Origin: Chitinophagaceae bacterium
GTDB lineage: Bacteria > Bacteroidota > Bacteroidia > Chitinophagales > Chitinophagaceae
Assembly: GCA_903642275.1 (NCBI GenBank)
Contig: CAHJWK010000009.1
Location: forward strand, 1 to 63,219
Reading direction: 5' to 3'
DNA: 63,219 nucleotides
Program-made: the position numbers and the translations under genes
Notes under the pieces: generated by a model
Told to the model about the DNA's origin: nothing
Seen by the model: only the letters and a program-made list of their open reading frames with translations
The model's database searches: none
Shown: positions 26,640 to 35,654 of the stretch, piece by piece
Layout: each line of letters begins with the position of its first letter
Numbering within the stretch: the first letter of the stretch is position 1

Positions 26640-27125
26640 CAAGCTTAACCTCGATTTTACGAAGCATCATGTTCATTCCTTTTGAATTTTCTTTTTGTAA
26701 TACCGTCTTATATCCGTTTAAAAAAGGAAATACATAATCATTTGGTTCGGTTGATTGATTGCCCTATGCATCAATTACTTTTGTTGCTTCCGGATGAAGA
26801 TAAACGGTGATTCGTTTTTCTGTTGGGGTTGTACGTTTAGTTTTTTCTCTCTTACAAAAGTAAAACAGTCACTTACATGTTCCGATGTTTCAAGTATGCA
26901 ACATCCTTTAAATTCATCCCATTGCATAAATAACAAAAGAAGAAAAACGCTTGTGCTCTCCATTCTCTAATGCCTGCGGTTCATACTCCCACAAAGCTTT
27001 TACCTGATGTGGATATAAGACGTTATTTGACTTCAGACGCACCAATAGCATCGTTCTTAAACGGACAAAAACGTTCCGGTATGTATCCGGCTTGATAAAG
27101 CGTTTATCCCAAAAACGGAGCGATT
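26640..27125 (-). pseudogene. decayed tyrosine recombinase (integrase)
   Basis: The minus strand reads RFWDKRFIKPDTYRNVFVR, then HQVKALWEYEPQALENGEHK and FSSFVIYAMG. After a frameshift come PTEKRITVYLHPEATKVID and NDYVFPFLNGYKTVL, then MNMMLRKIE. This order matches the core-binding and catalytic domains of Bacteroidota phage-type integrases. Several stops and shifts interrupt it, internal parts are missing, and the HxxR and tyrosine boxes are gone. It lies next to tRNA-Arg, a usual integration target. Confidence 0.75.
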
Positions 27126-27329
27126 ATATATACTTGCCTTTGATACTATTAATTTATCCTTTAAATTAAGGATAAATTCTATTCAAAAGTCCTGATACTT
27201 ATGATACCCGCAAATAATAAAAGATTGATTTTACAATTTAAAAGTATTATAAAAAATTGCATTTAAAATTGAAAAATGCACTAAAAGTCAGGTGATTTGT
27301 GATTACTTTCTTATTTAAATACTGATGTT

Positions 27330-27337
27330 TATATTTG
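27330..27337 (+). promoter_or_regulatory. Bacteroidota -7 promoter element for tRNA-Arg
   Basis: TATATTTG is an exact match to the Bacteroidota -7 consensus TAnnTTTG and ends 12 bp before the tRNA 5' end. No -33 element at ideal spacing is evident. Confidence 0.5.
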
Positions 27338-27349
27338 CAACCCGTTATT

Positions 27350-27423
27350 GGCCCCGTAGCTTAACTGAATAGAGTATCTGACTACGGATCAGAAGGTTCC
27401 AGGTTTGAATCCTGGCGGGGTCA
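27350..27423 (+). tRNA. tRNA-Arg (anticodon ACG)
   Basis: A cloverleaf folds cleanly. The acceptor GGCCCCG pairs with CGGGGTC (one G-T pair). The anticodon stem TCTGA/TCAGA closes a CTACGGA loop with anticodon ACG. The T arm is CCAGG/CCTGG. The 3' CCA is only partly encoded (A-C-C follows the acceptor stem). It is the likely integration target for the recombinase relics on both sides. Confidence 0.95.
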
Positions 27424-27439
27424 CCTTACAAAACTTTCC

Positions 27440-27965
27440 CGTATTATTGCGGGAATTTTCTTTTATAGGATTGCTGAAAGCCTTACCAGCATTACATAGT
27501 AGCGTCAGTATCTCGTTTGGTTTTGTGGTTTGAAAAGTATTATTTGCAAAAACAAGTTTTCCCGGAAATATCAAACCAAGCATTCTTAGCTTGTTCTCAG
27601 TATTAGCAGTTTTGTAGTAGTAATCCATGTTACCTAACAACGAAAATCCGAAATCAGAATATTCTTTATATCCGCTGTTACCTTCATGAAAAGCGCATCA
27701 ACCAAGTTACGTGAAAACCTATCCCATTTTACTACTATATGTTTTGATATAAGTCCCTTATTTTTATTTAAAAATTCTAATAGATTTTTAAACCGTGGCC
27801 GGTTGAATGTTTTAGCAGAGAAACCGTTTTCTTCAAAGTGTTTAATAATATTATATTTTTTATCTGAACAATGTTTAATTAGCTTCTCTTTTGGTCAAGC
27901 AAGCTAAAACCCTTTTGTGCCTGATCATCGGTTGATACTCTTGAATATAATATGACGTTTATCAT
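27440..27965 (-). pseudogene. internally deleted serine recombinase
   Basis: The start MINVILYSRVSTDDQAQKGF holds the catalytic serine block Y-S-R-V-S of large serine recombinases. After a frameshift come FEENGFSAKTFNRPRFKNLL and VVKWDRFSRNLVDALF, the end of the catalytic domain. The frame then jumps to a C-terminal stretch, MDYYYKTANTENKLRMLGL and IFPGKLVFANN. The central DNA-binding part is missing. It is adjacent to tRNA-Arg and is certainly inactive as it stands. Confidence 0.8.
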
Positions 27966-28079
27966 TATTTTAATTTTTTTATTCATGATCTTATTGGCTA
28001 ATATAGAAACATTCAAGTAAAGACTAATGTTGAATAAAATCCTGTTTATCAAAGCTCAAGGAGGTACATATAAACAATA

Positions 28080-28352
28080 TCATTCCAGCTTAGCTACTTC
28101 AAGATTGCCTTTCTTATTTTTAAAAATCTTATAATCAAGTTCACCAATCATATACAGTAAATTGCGAATTTTTTTTATTTCTTCTTTCGAATATTTAGCA
28201 AGTAACATGGTTTGGGCATTATGAAATTTGGCATGTGGTGGCCAATCAGGATTATAAATATGTGTTTTATTCCAATCAAAAACATAAGAACCAAACGCAG
28301 CATAAGCGGCTACAATTGTAATGAGCATTTTACCTGCTGGTATTAATTTCAT
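28080..28352 (-). CDS. small protein with a truncated membrane N-terminus, possibly a gene remnant
   Basis: About 90 residues from the methionine at 28352 (MKLIPAGKMLIT); the frame is open to 28394. The first half has one membrane helix and DWNKTHIYNPDWPPHAKFHN, which resembles small membrane proteins of the DUF6640 type. The second half (KYSKEEIKKIRNLLYMIGEL) looks unrelated. It may be a chimera formed by a deletion. Function unknown. Confidence 0.4.
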   Translation of the reverse strand: MKLIPAGKMLITIVAAYAAFGSYVFDWNKTHIYNPDWPPHAKFHNAQTMLLAKYSKEEIKKIRNLLYMIGELDYKIFKNKKGNLEVAKLE

Positions 28353-28462
28353 GATGAAAAAATTTAGTGGTCTATTGCTGATGTTTTTTTGCAATCCTTA
28401 CTTACGCTTTCCGCATACAGCTACACAATATGGCTGCTTTTTCCCCTGCTCAAAATTTCAGG

Positions 28463-28767
28463 TCAGTTCAAAGGTTTCATTATTTTTGTTTTTACGTTAA
28501 CAATGTTACTTCTGTCAAAGTCTCCCATATCTTCATTGAAGTCCGGGCTTTTCATATAGGGTTCTGTCATTTCATCAATATCAGCACCTTCAGGAAAAGA
28601 TACAATAGCAATTACCTGATTTTCTGATTCAGGAGTATTACCAATCCAAACCCCTTTGAATTGAAAACCAAATTTTGGGAGGCTTATGATGTATTTACTC
28701 CATTGCTCGTAAAATAATGCGCTGCTGTCTTTTTATTAACAAGCCTATAAATTCTTAATTGTTCCAT
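28463..28767 (-). pseudogene. frameshifted NIPSNAP-like gene
   Basis: The N-terminal frame reads MEQLRIYRLVNKKTAA. After a one-base shift near 28705-28722 the other frame continues FYEQWSKYIISLPKFGFQF, KGVWIGNTPESENQV, and ends IVNVKTKIMKPLN. The pattern matches short NIPSNAP/dimeric alpha-beta barrel proteins. One indel separates the halves, so a sequencing error is possible. Confidence 0.6.
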
Positions 28768-28782
28768 TATGTTAATTCAGAT

Positions 28783-29298
28783 TTATTTGTTACAATATTT
28801 TTGTATCAATTCATTCAAATGTCCATTCTTCATAGCTGATTTAGCAGCCCAATTAAATATTGGTGCAGCAATTTTTTGAATTCCAACTAATCGGAAATTA
28901 TTCAGGTAAACAAAGATTGCCAAGTCAGCAAATTTTTTAGGAGTTCCTGCTGTAGTAGCTAAGCTATCGTTTGCAAGACCTTTTAAAATAAAAAGAGAAT
29001 TTTCAAAGTTTTTGTTACCTGGTTCAATCGTAGTGGTTATAATACATTCTTCGTTAGAAACATTGTTATAATAATGTTTCTCATTCGGTTCTATTCTTGC
29101 AATGGCTCCCTGTTTTAAATGGAGAATGTTATTACCTTTTCCTACTTCCAGTGTGCCTTTTAAAATATTAAATGTTTCTGAAAACAACTCATGATAATGC
29201 CACGGCGTTTTCTCACCCGGAAGAATATTTAATTCCAATACACTTTTTTTGTTGGTTGTAACTGAACTTATTAATTTAATATATCCTTGCGTTTTCAT
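28783..29298 (-). CDS. cupin-domain protein
   Basis: About 171 residues from the methionine at 29298 (MKTQGYIKLISS); the frame is open to 29352. The cupin motif has PGEKTPWHYHELFSETFNIL and a second block NEKHYYNN, giving three histidines and a glutamate for metal binding. Its ATG overlaps the stop of the DUF4267 gene by 4 bp, so the two are co-translated. The C-terminal 60 residues are alpha-helical and unassigned. Substrate unknown. Confidence 0.75.
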   Translation of the reverse strand: MKTQGYIKLISSVTTNKKSVLELNILPGEKTPWHYHELFSETFNILKGTLEVGKGNNILHLKQGAIARIEPNEKHYYNNVSNEECIITTTIEPGNKNFENSLFILKGLANDSLATTAGTPKKFADLAIFVYLNNFRLVGIQKIAAPIFNWAAKSAMKNGHLNELIQKYCNK

Positions 29299-29687
29299 AG
29301 AGTTCTTTTTGAAGGTTTGGTTACCAATAAAGTGATTCCGAATACGGTGCAAATGATGATAGCAATAATGTGTGGTATAGCCTGAAGAATACTATTGTAG
29401 CTTTTATCAAGAACAATAATCATATCGGTAACAGGAATCATTGTGCCCGCTAATAAGGTCACGCCCAAAGCACGTCTTTCATTCATTAATACAAAAATGC
29501 AAATCAGCAACCCAGAAAATATATCCCTGATACCTTTTATGTATTGAAATGCGTAATCGCCCTGTGCATTGAAATGCAAACCATATCCGCTTGTTGCTAC
29601 CTCGGGCGACAATAAGAAGCGGGCACCAATAAAAATCATTCCCAAGCCCAACAGAACTGCGATTGCGTAAGAAATTTTTGTTGTCAT
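29295..29687 (-). CDS. DUF4267-type small membrane protein
   Basis: A 130-residue protein with four predicted transmembrane helices. The FIGARFLLSPEVATSGYGL segment is typical of DUF4267 proteins, whose role is unknown. It lies 71 bp after a Crp/Fnr regulator and is coupled to the cupin gene. Confidence 0.7.
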   Translation of the reverse strand: MTTKISYAIAVLLGLGMIFIGARFLLSPEVATSGYGLHFNAQGDYAFQYIKGIRDIFSGLLICIFVLMNERRALGVTLLAGTMIPVTDMIIVLDKSYNSILQAIPHIIAIIICTVFGITLLVTKPSKRTL

Positions 29688-29710
29688 GATAACTTGTTTG
29701 CGTGTTGAAA

Positions 29711-29718
29711 CAAAGCTA
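29711..29718 (-). promoter_or_regulatory. -7 promoter element before the DUF4267-cupin pair
   Basis: On the minus strand TAGCTTTG is an exact TAnnTTTG match, 24 bp before the DUF4267 start. It suggests the effector pair has its own promoter inside the gap after the regulator. Confidence 0.45.
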
Positions 29719-29758
29719 TCATGGTGATATTCAATTTTAATGCACCTCAGTTAATAAA

Positions 29759-30337
29759 TCAAGACTGAGTTAAAATTCTCTTCCGAATACGGCTGAGTGA
29801 TTGAGGCTTTACTCCAACAAATGAGGCAATGTGATATTGAGAAATTCTTTGCTGCAAATCTGCATGGTTTTTTATAAATCGTTTATAACGAAGTTCAGGT
29901 GTTTCGGTATAAAATGAATTGATATCTTTTAATAATTGTAAAAAAACTGCTTCAATTGCAATCCTTCCAAAACGTTCTCCTTCACGAACGTTGATATAAA
30001 GTAGTTGCAAGTCATTATAAGAAATAACTAAAACATCACAATCTTCTACAGCCTGAATAATTTTTGAGGATGGGCTCTGCGGAAGAAAACTTTCATAATT
30101 ACAGACATAATCATTTTCCTGCGAGAAGGCGTATGTTTTTTCTTCGCCATTATAACTAATGTAGTATCTCATTAATCCCTTTGTAACAAACCCAACCTTG
30201 TTACAAATTTGTCCTTCTGCTAAAAAGAGGTCTCCTTTTTTGTAAGTCTTTTCTTTAAATAAAGATGTTACAATGTCTATCTCTGCCGAACTTAGCGTTA
30301 TTAGATTTTGTATGTTATGAAGTAAGCTCTTTATCAT
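29759..30337 (-). CDS. Crp/Fnr-family regulator 1
   Basis: A 192-residue protein. The N-terminal cyclic-nucleotide-binding-like domain (~residues 20-115) holds KKGDLFLAEGQICNKVGFV and GLMRYYI. The C-terminal helix-turn-helix reads ASFVGVKPQSLSRIRKRI. No Fnr-type cysteine cluster is seen. Ligand unknown. It stands 71 bp upstream of the DUF4267-cupin pair on the same strand. Confidence 0.88.
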   Translation of the reverse strand: MIKSLLHNIQNLITLSSAEIDIVTSLFKEKTYKKGDLFLAEGQICNKVGFVTKGLMRYYISYNGEEKTYAFSQENDYVCNYESFLPQSPSSKIIQAVEDCDVLVISYNDLQLLYINVREGERFGRIAIEAVFLQLLKDINSFYTETPELRYKRFIKNHADLQQRISQYHIASFVGVKPQSLSRIRKRILTQS

Positions 30338-30517
30338 TGTTTGTTGTCTCTAAAATTGCCATTAATTTAGCATGTTACTTTCAGGCAGAACAATACCAGC
30401 AATCGTTGTCATGTTTTTTAATTCGAATTAAAGTATTTCAAGACACGCATACTTGATATTTTCAAATGGCAATAAATCATTAGCCAGTATTCTTTCTTAT
30501 CGCTTATTTATATTACG

Positions 30518-31657
30518 TTACTTTAATTCATTCAATTTAACCCATAAGCGTATGGTTTCAATTAGTTCGAGTTTACGTTCTAAAGGCAACCAGTGCCCTG
30601 AAGGCTGATCAATTACAGTAAGATTCGAACAGGCGCTTCGCATAGGTTCTCCGATTTTACTCAAATTAATATTAGAAAACGGTTCATATTCGTCATTGAT
30701 AAATAAAACCGGCTGATTTAATTTACCTTTGTTTACCGCAAGATTAGCGTACGCAATGTTAGCATCATCGTTCATGTAATAGGAGCTACATGGACTAAAT
30801 CCTGTTTTGCTGAAAGCTGCAACAAGCGTATCGAAGTCGGGTTGCGGCCATAAGGTGTAATCAGGTTCGGTAGCCGGTGCCCGGTGTGCTGCGCCGTAAC
30901 GTCCACCATTTGCAGTAACAACTGCTGATGGTGATAACTTTCCAACCGAAAAAGGGATACCCTTTGTATAAATGGATGCAAGTGTCGCTCTAACATCAGC
31001 ATCCATGTCGTTTACGGCTTGATCAAAATGAGTCAGGTAAAAACGCCAGTAATCCCATTGCCCGTCAGGATATTTTTCAGCAGGATAAAGTGTCCGGTCT
31101 ATGGAGGGTATCAGATTTGGCAATGCCCAACCCTTCGGTAAATAAGGTACAGAGATGAGCACTACGCCACGGCTGATTTTTGGGTAATGACTTGCAATAG
31201 ACGCAACTATGACGCTTCCCCAGTCGTGCCCAACCCAAATAGCAGCTTTTCCACCCAGGTGAGCATGGAGTTCTGCCATGTCTTCCACGATTTCCTTAAT
31301 GGCGTAAGCCTCCTTTGCTTTCGGTATCGATGAATTGCCGAAGCCGCGCAGGTCAGGTGCAATACAATGCCAACCTTCTGAAGCAAAAGTTTCCATTTGT
31401 GCACGCCACACCAGCCCAATCTCTGGCCATCCATGAACGAAGATCATTAATGGACCATTACTTGGTCCTGCCTCCCAGTAATACGTTGTGGTACGCTTTG
31501 AGGTAAATGAATGTGAGGTTAATGTTGGTTCTTTAGCTTTTAATTTTATTAGTTGATTATTGTAGGGAGGAATATCTGCTCCAAAAGTAAAAATAGTTAT
31601 CGTTATGCACGCTGTAAAGGCAATCCAAGCCTTAATAGAATTCTTTCGAAAATTCAT
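30518..31657 (-). CDS. secreted alpha/beta hydrolase, epoxide-hydrolase type
   Basis: A 379-residue protein with a signal peptide. The oxyanion motif is HGWPEIGLVW, the nucleophile elbow VGHDWGS supplies the aspartate, and the late histidine sits in SGHWLPLE. HGWP plus an Asp nucleophile point to epoxide hydrolases or dehalogenases rather than esterases. It lies downstream of a TetR gene on the same strand and may belong to its regulon. Confidence 0.85.
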   Translation of the reverse strand: MNFRKNSIKAWIAFTACITITIFTFGADIPPYNNQLIKLKAKEPTLTSHSFTSKRTTTYYWEAGPSNGPLMIFVHGWPEIGLVWRAQMETFASEGWHCIAPDLRGFGNSSIPKAKEAYAIKEIVEDMAELHAHLGGKAAIWVGHDWGSVIVASIASHYPKISRGVVLISVPYLPKGWALPNLIPSIDRTLYPAEKYPDGQWDYWRFYLTHFDQAVNDMDADVRATLASIYTKGIPFSVGKLSPSAVVTANGGRYGAAHRAPATEPDYTLWPQPDFDTLVAAFSKTGFSPCSSYYMNDDANIAYANLAVNKGKLNQPVLFINDEYEPFSNINLSKIGEPMRSACSNLTVIDQPSGHWLPLERKLELIETIRLWVKLNELK

Positions 31658-31764
31658 AGTTATACAGTTTAATTGTTTTTAAAGACCGGTTAATTATTGC
31701 ATTGAAAATTTCACAATTTTAGTTCACTGAAGCAGATAATTATTTGTCTAATATTTCTTTAAGC

Positions 31765-32337
31765 TTAAATCAGTTTTCGAACTATTGCTTTAGCCGATTG
31801 CAAATCATCTGCATGTTTAAATATAGAGGCTGCTACTATCCCTCCATCCAGCATCATAAATATCAGTTCAGTCAATTCTCTATCTGTTAGAAGCTTTTGA
31901 TGTCCGGAATTAACTACCGACTTCTTTATAAAATTTTTGAGATGTAGTTTTGCTTTTTGTATCTCTTTTAATACACGTTCATCGCTCATGCCGGCTTCAT
32001 CATTCGCTTTAATAAAACGACAACCACCGTATCCATTTTGTAACTGACGTTCACGATGATAATCGAATAGAGTTAGTAATTTCTTTTTGGGATCAGCTAC
32101 TTTGTTAACATCTGCTTCAAGTTGTTCAAACCAGCGCTTATGTAAGCGTTGCAAGTAAGCCACCAACAAGTCGGTCTTTGATTCAAAATGTTTGTATAAT
32201 GAAGCTTTGGCAATATCAGCTTCTTCAATAATCTGGTTGATGCCCGTGACATTATATCCCTGTTGAAAAAAAAGTCGTGCGGCTGTATCTAAAATCTTAT
32301 TAACTACATCTTGTCCTCTTTTTTTGACCACAAGCAA
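31765..32337 (-). CDS. TetR/AcrR-family repressor
   Basis: A 190-residue regulator. The N-terminal helix-turn-helix reads GYNVTGINQIIEEADIAKAS and LYKHFESKTDLL. The C-terminal ligand domain is divergent. A perfect 28-bp palindrome lies just before the start codon, which predicts autoregulation. The epoxide-hydrolase-type gene follows 107 bp downstream. Confidence 0.9.
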   Translation of the reverse strand: MLVVKKRGQDVVNKILDTAARLFFQQGYNVTGINQIIEEADIAKASLYKHFESKTDLLVAYLQRLHKRWFEQLEADVNKVADPKKKLLTLFDYHRERQLQNGYGGCRFIKANDEAGMSDERVLKEIQKAKLHLKNFIKKSVVNSGHQKLLTDRELTELIFMMLDGGIVAASIFKHADDLQSAKAIVRKLI

Positions 32338-32345
32338 AAGTAAGC

Positions 32346-32373
32346 ATTAAATAGACAAGTTTGTCTATTTAAT
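32346..32373. promoter_or_regulatory. 28-bp palindromic TetR operator
   Basis: Arms ATTAAATAGACAA (32346-32358) and TTGTCTATTTAAT (32361-32373) are perfect inverses around a central GT. The core TAGACA...TGTCTA is a common TetR/AcrR operator form. It ends 9 bp before the TetR ATG. Confidence 0.8.
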
Positions 32374-32669
32374 ACAATTTTATAAGTTTCTATTATCTGG
32401 AGAAGTGTTCATTCACAATGAGAAGTGCAACAGCCATTGTCAGCTTGTAACCGAAGTTTATTTATGTTTTATTGTTGATGTTACTTTTATAGTACTTATT
32501 TGCATTCTTAGCAACACAACTGAAGCTAATAAAATTTCATTGTTTATTGTTTCTAAATGTTCAATCTTATATTTCATTCGCCTTTTACATTTTTTATAAC
32601 TTTAATTATTAAGACTCCGAATTCAAAAACAGAGATAGCATAAACAAATTTTAAATTAAAAAGAAGTAA

Positions 32670-33070
32670 ATGACAGTAGAACATAATAAACAAACAGTAA
32701 TTAGATTCAATAATGAATTTTTTGAGAAAGCAAATACCGAAATTACAAAAGAGTTGTTGGCTAGTTCGTTTGTGAATCATACAGCACCGCCCAATAGACC
32801 CACGGATGCAAGCGTAATGATTTCATTTATTACTGCTTTTCATAAAGGCTTTTCCGACGTCTCTGTAAAAATTTATGAAATATTAGGGGAAGATGATAAA
32901 ATTTGTTTGCGAAAAACAATATTAGTAACACATACAGGTGAATTCATGGGGGAAAAAGCCTCTGGGAAAAAAATAGAACTAAATGTAATTGAAATAGACA
33001 TTTTAAAGATGGAAAAATAACAGACCATTGTAGCAGAAATGATTTTATGCAAATTGTTCAAAGTTTATAA
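32670..33070 (+). pseudogene. frameshifted SnoaL-like ester cyclase
   Basis: The open part (32670-33020, 116 aa) begins MTVEHNKQTVIRFNNEFFE and has the NTF2-like fold of predicted ester cyclases (FVNHTAPPNRP). The frame breaks at a T run at 33001-33004. One extra T would restore FKDGKITDHCSRNDFMQIVQ and a normal ending at 33070. Either a recent indel or a sequencing error. Confidence 0.7.
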
Positions 33071-33219
33071 AATCTCTTGTTGAAGTTATCAAACCAAATT
33101 TTAAAAACACTGTTTGTTAAATGATGGCATTTTATTTTGTAGGGTTTAGTGAAATAACGCACAATGACAATTATTGCTGATGGCCGAGAACTAGCCACCT
33201 TCGCAGCTGAACTCGTAAA

Positions 33220-33691
33220 TTATTCATATTTAAAATTAAGCTCAGCTCGCTGCTTTAATTTTTCGAGCCAAATCTTAAGATGCGTCTTTAGCGCAACGTT
33301 ACCGTAAAGTATGTTGATCAGAAAATCCAGTCGAAGATTCCGTGAAGGTTACTTTCGTTTTTTCACTGGTAATACGCGTGAACTCCCACTTAGTCACATC
33401 CGAATATCCAAGCAGACTACCAAAATACATAACCAAGTCGAATTGTCTGATCTTTGAGAAGGTGAGATGATGTTTAAGTAATCCGCCAAATGAAAAATGC
33501 GATCCTTGAACGAAGGAACCGTCAATCCTTGCGTTTTTTAAATGATTATTCCACTAAGGCCAATTTTCGACATCCGTTGCTATCTGCCATACCCGTTCAA
33601 CCGAAGCATTAATTTCAATCATATGAGTAGCTGAAATAGAGGCATTGGGTATCATTCGCTCTTCGTAGGCAATTTGATTTAAATCAATCAT
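33220..33691 (-). pseudogene. SRPBCC-family gene with nonsense and frameshift mutations
   Basis: The start at 33691 reads MIDLNQIAYEERMIPNASIS, then INASVERVWQIATDVENWP. Codon 46 (33554-33556) is TAG; WNNHLKNARIDGSF continues in the same frame. Near 33302-33312 a one-base shift is needed to continue into NVALKTHLKIWLEKLKQRAE and a stop at 33220. Two independent lesions make a sequencing error unlikely. The family is the START/polyketide-cyclase-like fold. Confidence 0.75.
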
Positions 33692-34007
33692 TGCATTCTC
33701 CTTTATTTAAGGACATTTTATTATTACAGGTCCGCCGCAGACTGATCTTCCGCCAACTGATTACTATCACATCATTTTAGTAATCATTGAGGCTTTTGCC
33801 AGCATGCAATAAATAACCCTGATCAGGACAATTAAACCACAACACGTATAATGAATTTTTTTGGAACTCCTCAATGTAGTCTATTCGATTTTAGTCTTAC
33901 TGTTTTCCAATCTGCAAGAAACCATTCGCCTGATCATTTTCACCTTTATATTTTTGAAGCGGCTCGTATGCCTTTTTTAAGGTGTCACTATGCCAAAACA
34001 CTTGCAG
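33692..34007. other. intergenic, no gene supported
   Basis: About 316 bp. Open frames here, including one on the plus strand running into the next gene, have no recognisable family features. The sequence looks like eroded coding DNA, but I cannot assign it. Confidence 0.4.
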
Positions 34008-34943
34008 TTATGCTAACTGAAGAGATGTATCTGCCTGTGTTATATGTGCAAGTTTTATACTGGTGTTCCATAAATCTTTTTGGAAAGTCTCATTGTATGA
34101 GTCCTTAGAAGATTGAATAACTTTTGTTCCTTCAACATATTTGCCATTAAGGTTTTTATACTGTTTCCCAAAAGCAAGGTTTGCAAGATTTGCTCCCGAC
34201 TTTTTTGCAGTGTTTGTATTTCGTCTAAAAAGTGTTAATACCGGCATTACATTATTCCACATAAACTTTAAGAGTGGCGGAAAGGTCCTTGCTAAACCAG
34301 TTCCTGGCACCATTCCAGGATCAAAAGCATTTACACGAATGGATGTATTTTCCAAATGTTTCTGTAGTTCATAAACGGTCATTATAACACATAATTTAGA
34401 AGTTGAGTATCGTCTTTGTCCCGCAGTCATTTCTTTTTCATTCGTAACTTTTGGATAAGCCAATTCTTCTGCCGTATTATAAATGGGCGGTTCTACACCT
34501 TCTTTCTTTTCTGGGTCGTGAGTGCCGCTTGCAGTGAAAGTTATACTTGCTTCATTGTCCATAAAAGGCATGAGCAAAAGCGTTAAAGCAAAACCACCAA
34601 GCTGGTTTGTACCAAACGTTTCTTCAATACCATCAACCGTGTATTGTAAGGGTCCAGTATTTTGTCCGCCGGCATTGTTAACAAGCGATATAAGCTGATT
34701 ATCTTTTTCTTTAGAAAAAAGTGTTACAAATTCGTGAATTGATTTTAAGGAGGCAACATCTAAAGGAAGACATTTTAAATGCTGGTGACCTGTTTTGCTT
34801 TTAATTGACTTTATTGCTTCATTCCCCAATTCTATATTTCGGGATGTTATAATGATTTGTTCATTTGGGGATAACGTTGCCATTTGCAAAGCACATTCGT
34901 AGCCAATTCCTCTGTTTGCTCCGGTGATAATAATTGTTTTCAT
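34008..34943 (-). CDS. short-chain dehydrogenase/reductase
   Basis: About 311 residues from the ATG at 34943 (MKTIIITGANRGIGYEC). The NAD(P) loop is TGANRGIG, then LVNNAGG, a catalytic serine near FTASGTHDP and the Y-S-T-S-K pair. The length and tail resemble protochlorophyllide-reductase/retinol-dehydrogenase-like SDRs. It is the apparent effector of Crp/Fnr regulator 2; a palindrome and a -7 element lie in the 78-bp gap between them. Confidence 0.85.
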   Translation of the reverse strand: MKTIIITGANRGIGYECALQMATLSPNEQIIITSRNIELGNEAIKSIKSKTGHQHLKCLPLDVASLKSIHEFVTLFSKEKDNQLISLVNNAGGQNTGPLQYTVDGIEETFGTNQLGGFALTLLLMPFMDNEASITFTASGTHDPEKKEGVEPPIYNTAEELAYPKVTNEKEMTAGQRRYSTSKLCVIMTVYELQKHLENTSIRVNAFDPGMVPGTGLARTFPPLLKFMWNNVMPVLTLFRRNTNTAKKSGANLANLAFGKQYKNLNGKYVEGTKVIQSSKDSYNETFQKDLWNTSIKLAHITQADTSLQLA

Positions 34944-34967
34944 TTTATTTCTTTTAATTGTAAGGAA

Positions 34968-34975
34968 CAAAACTA
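34968..34975 (-). promoter_or_regulatory. -7 promoter element before the SDR gene
   Basis: On the minus strand TAGTTTTG matches TAnnTTTG exactly, 25 bp before the SDR start codon. The centre of the Crp-type palindrome at 34996-35013 would lie roughly 40 bp upstream of the expected transcription start. Confidence 0.5.
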
Positions 34976-34995
34976 CCATGTCTTTTTACTTAAGC

Positions 34996-35013
34996 ATTTG
35001 CCATTTGGCAAAT
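34996..35013. promoter_or_regulatory. Crp/Fnr-type operator before the SDR gene
   Basis: The 16-bp core on the plus strand is TTTGC-N6-GCAAA, extended to ATTTGCCA/TGGCAAAT arms. The same palindrome with two changes (TTTGT-N6-ACAAA) lies upstream of regulator 2 at 35625-35640. The 5-N6-5 spacing is the standard Crp/Fnr layout. Confidence 0.65.
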
Positions 35014-35021
35014 AATAAGGT

Positions 35022-35591
35022 TCACCGGATATTCTTTCTGATTCTGCTTAATGAGGATTGTGTAATGCCTAAATAAGAGGCTAAAAACGATAAAGGAATT
35101 CTATTTGCAAGTTGAGGAAATTTGTCAAGAAAACTTAAGTAGCGAACCTTTGCATTTTCATTCAACATCGGGCTTAACTTATTGACTTTATCTACTAATG
35201 CTTTTGCAGTAATCTTACTTATTATACTATCCCACTGAATGATGGTTGCGGATAAATCGTCCAAAGCTTCTCTTGAAAAAATAATTAGTTTACAATCTGT
35301 TACTGCCTGCACATATTCAGAAGATGGAATTTTTTGTGTATAGCTGTTGATGTCAACGGCAAAGCTGTTTTCATCCATAAAATATTTGGTGATTTGATTT
35401 CCGCTGCTGTTGTAAAAGCAAACCCGTAAAATGCCTTCATTAATAAATGCAACCCTTCTGGGAATTTTTCCAGCTTCGGAAAAGTATGCCTCCTTTTTAA
35501 GTTCTGTTTCTTGTGCTTTGTTTCTTACCAATTCAATTTGTTGTTGATTAAGTTGTCCAAATTGAAGTAAGTAGTTTATTAGCTTTTCCAT
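35022..35591 (-). CDS. Crp/Fnr-family regulator 2
   Basis: About 189 residues from the ATG at 35591 (MEKLINYLLQFGQ). The frame is open to 35639, but that start lies inside a palindromic operator, so the later one is preferred. The sensor domain has KKEAYFSEAGKIPRRVAFI and GILRVCFY. The helix-turn-helix is ASYLGITQSSLSRIRKNI. It sits 78 bp upstream of the SDR gene. Confidence 0.88.
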   Translation of the reverse strand: MEKLINYLLQFGQLNQQQIELVRNKAQETELKKEAYFSEAGKIPRRVAFINEGILRVCFYNSSGNQITKYFMDENSFAVDINSYTQKIPSSEYVQAVTDCKLIIFSREALDDLSATIIQWDSIISKITAKALVDKVNKLSPMLNENAKVRYLSFLDKFPQLANRIPLSFLASYLGITQSSLSRIRKNIR

Positions 35592-35624
35592 AATTGCAAA
35601 TTGTAAAACAAATTGCTGATATTC

Positions 35625-35640
35625 TTTGTCATTTGACAAA
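35625..35640. promoter_or_regulatory. Crp/Fnr-type operator before regulator 2
   Basis: TTTGT-N6-ACAAA on the plus strand, a perfect inverted repeat with a central CATTTG. It is nearly identical to the palindrome before the SDR gene and lies 34 bp before the preferred start of regulator 2, suggesting autoregulation. Confidence 0.6.
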
Positions 35641-35654
35641 AAGTTAAATCATGT

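Noticed and set aside
27389-27640. 83-residue minus-strand ORF as an intact gene
   Set aside because: It is the frame-shifted C-terminal piece of the serine recombinase and its end runs through the tRNA.
29688-29758. TTGTTT-N8-AAACAA as operator of Crp/Fnr regulator 1
   Set aside because: Spacing differs from the 5-N6-5 sites, it lies downstream of the -7 box, and the arms are short and low in complexity.
33851-34108. 85-residue plus-strand ORF
   Set aside because: No family features, and it runs into the antisense of the SDR gene.
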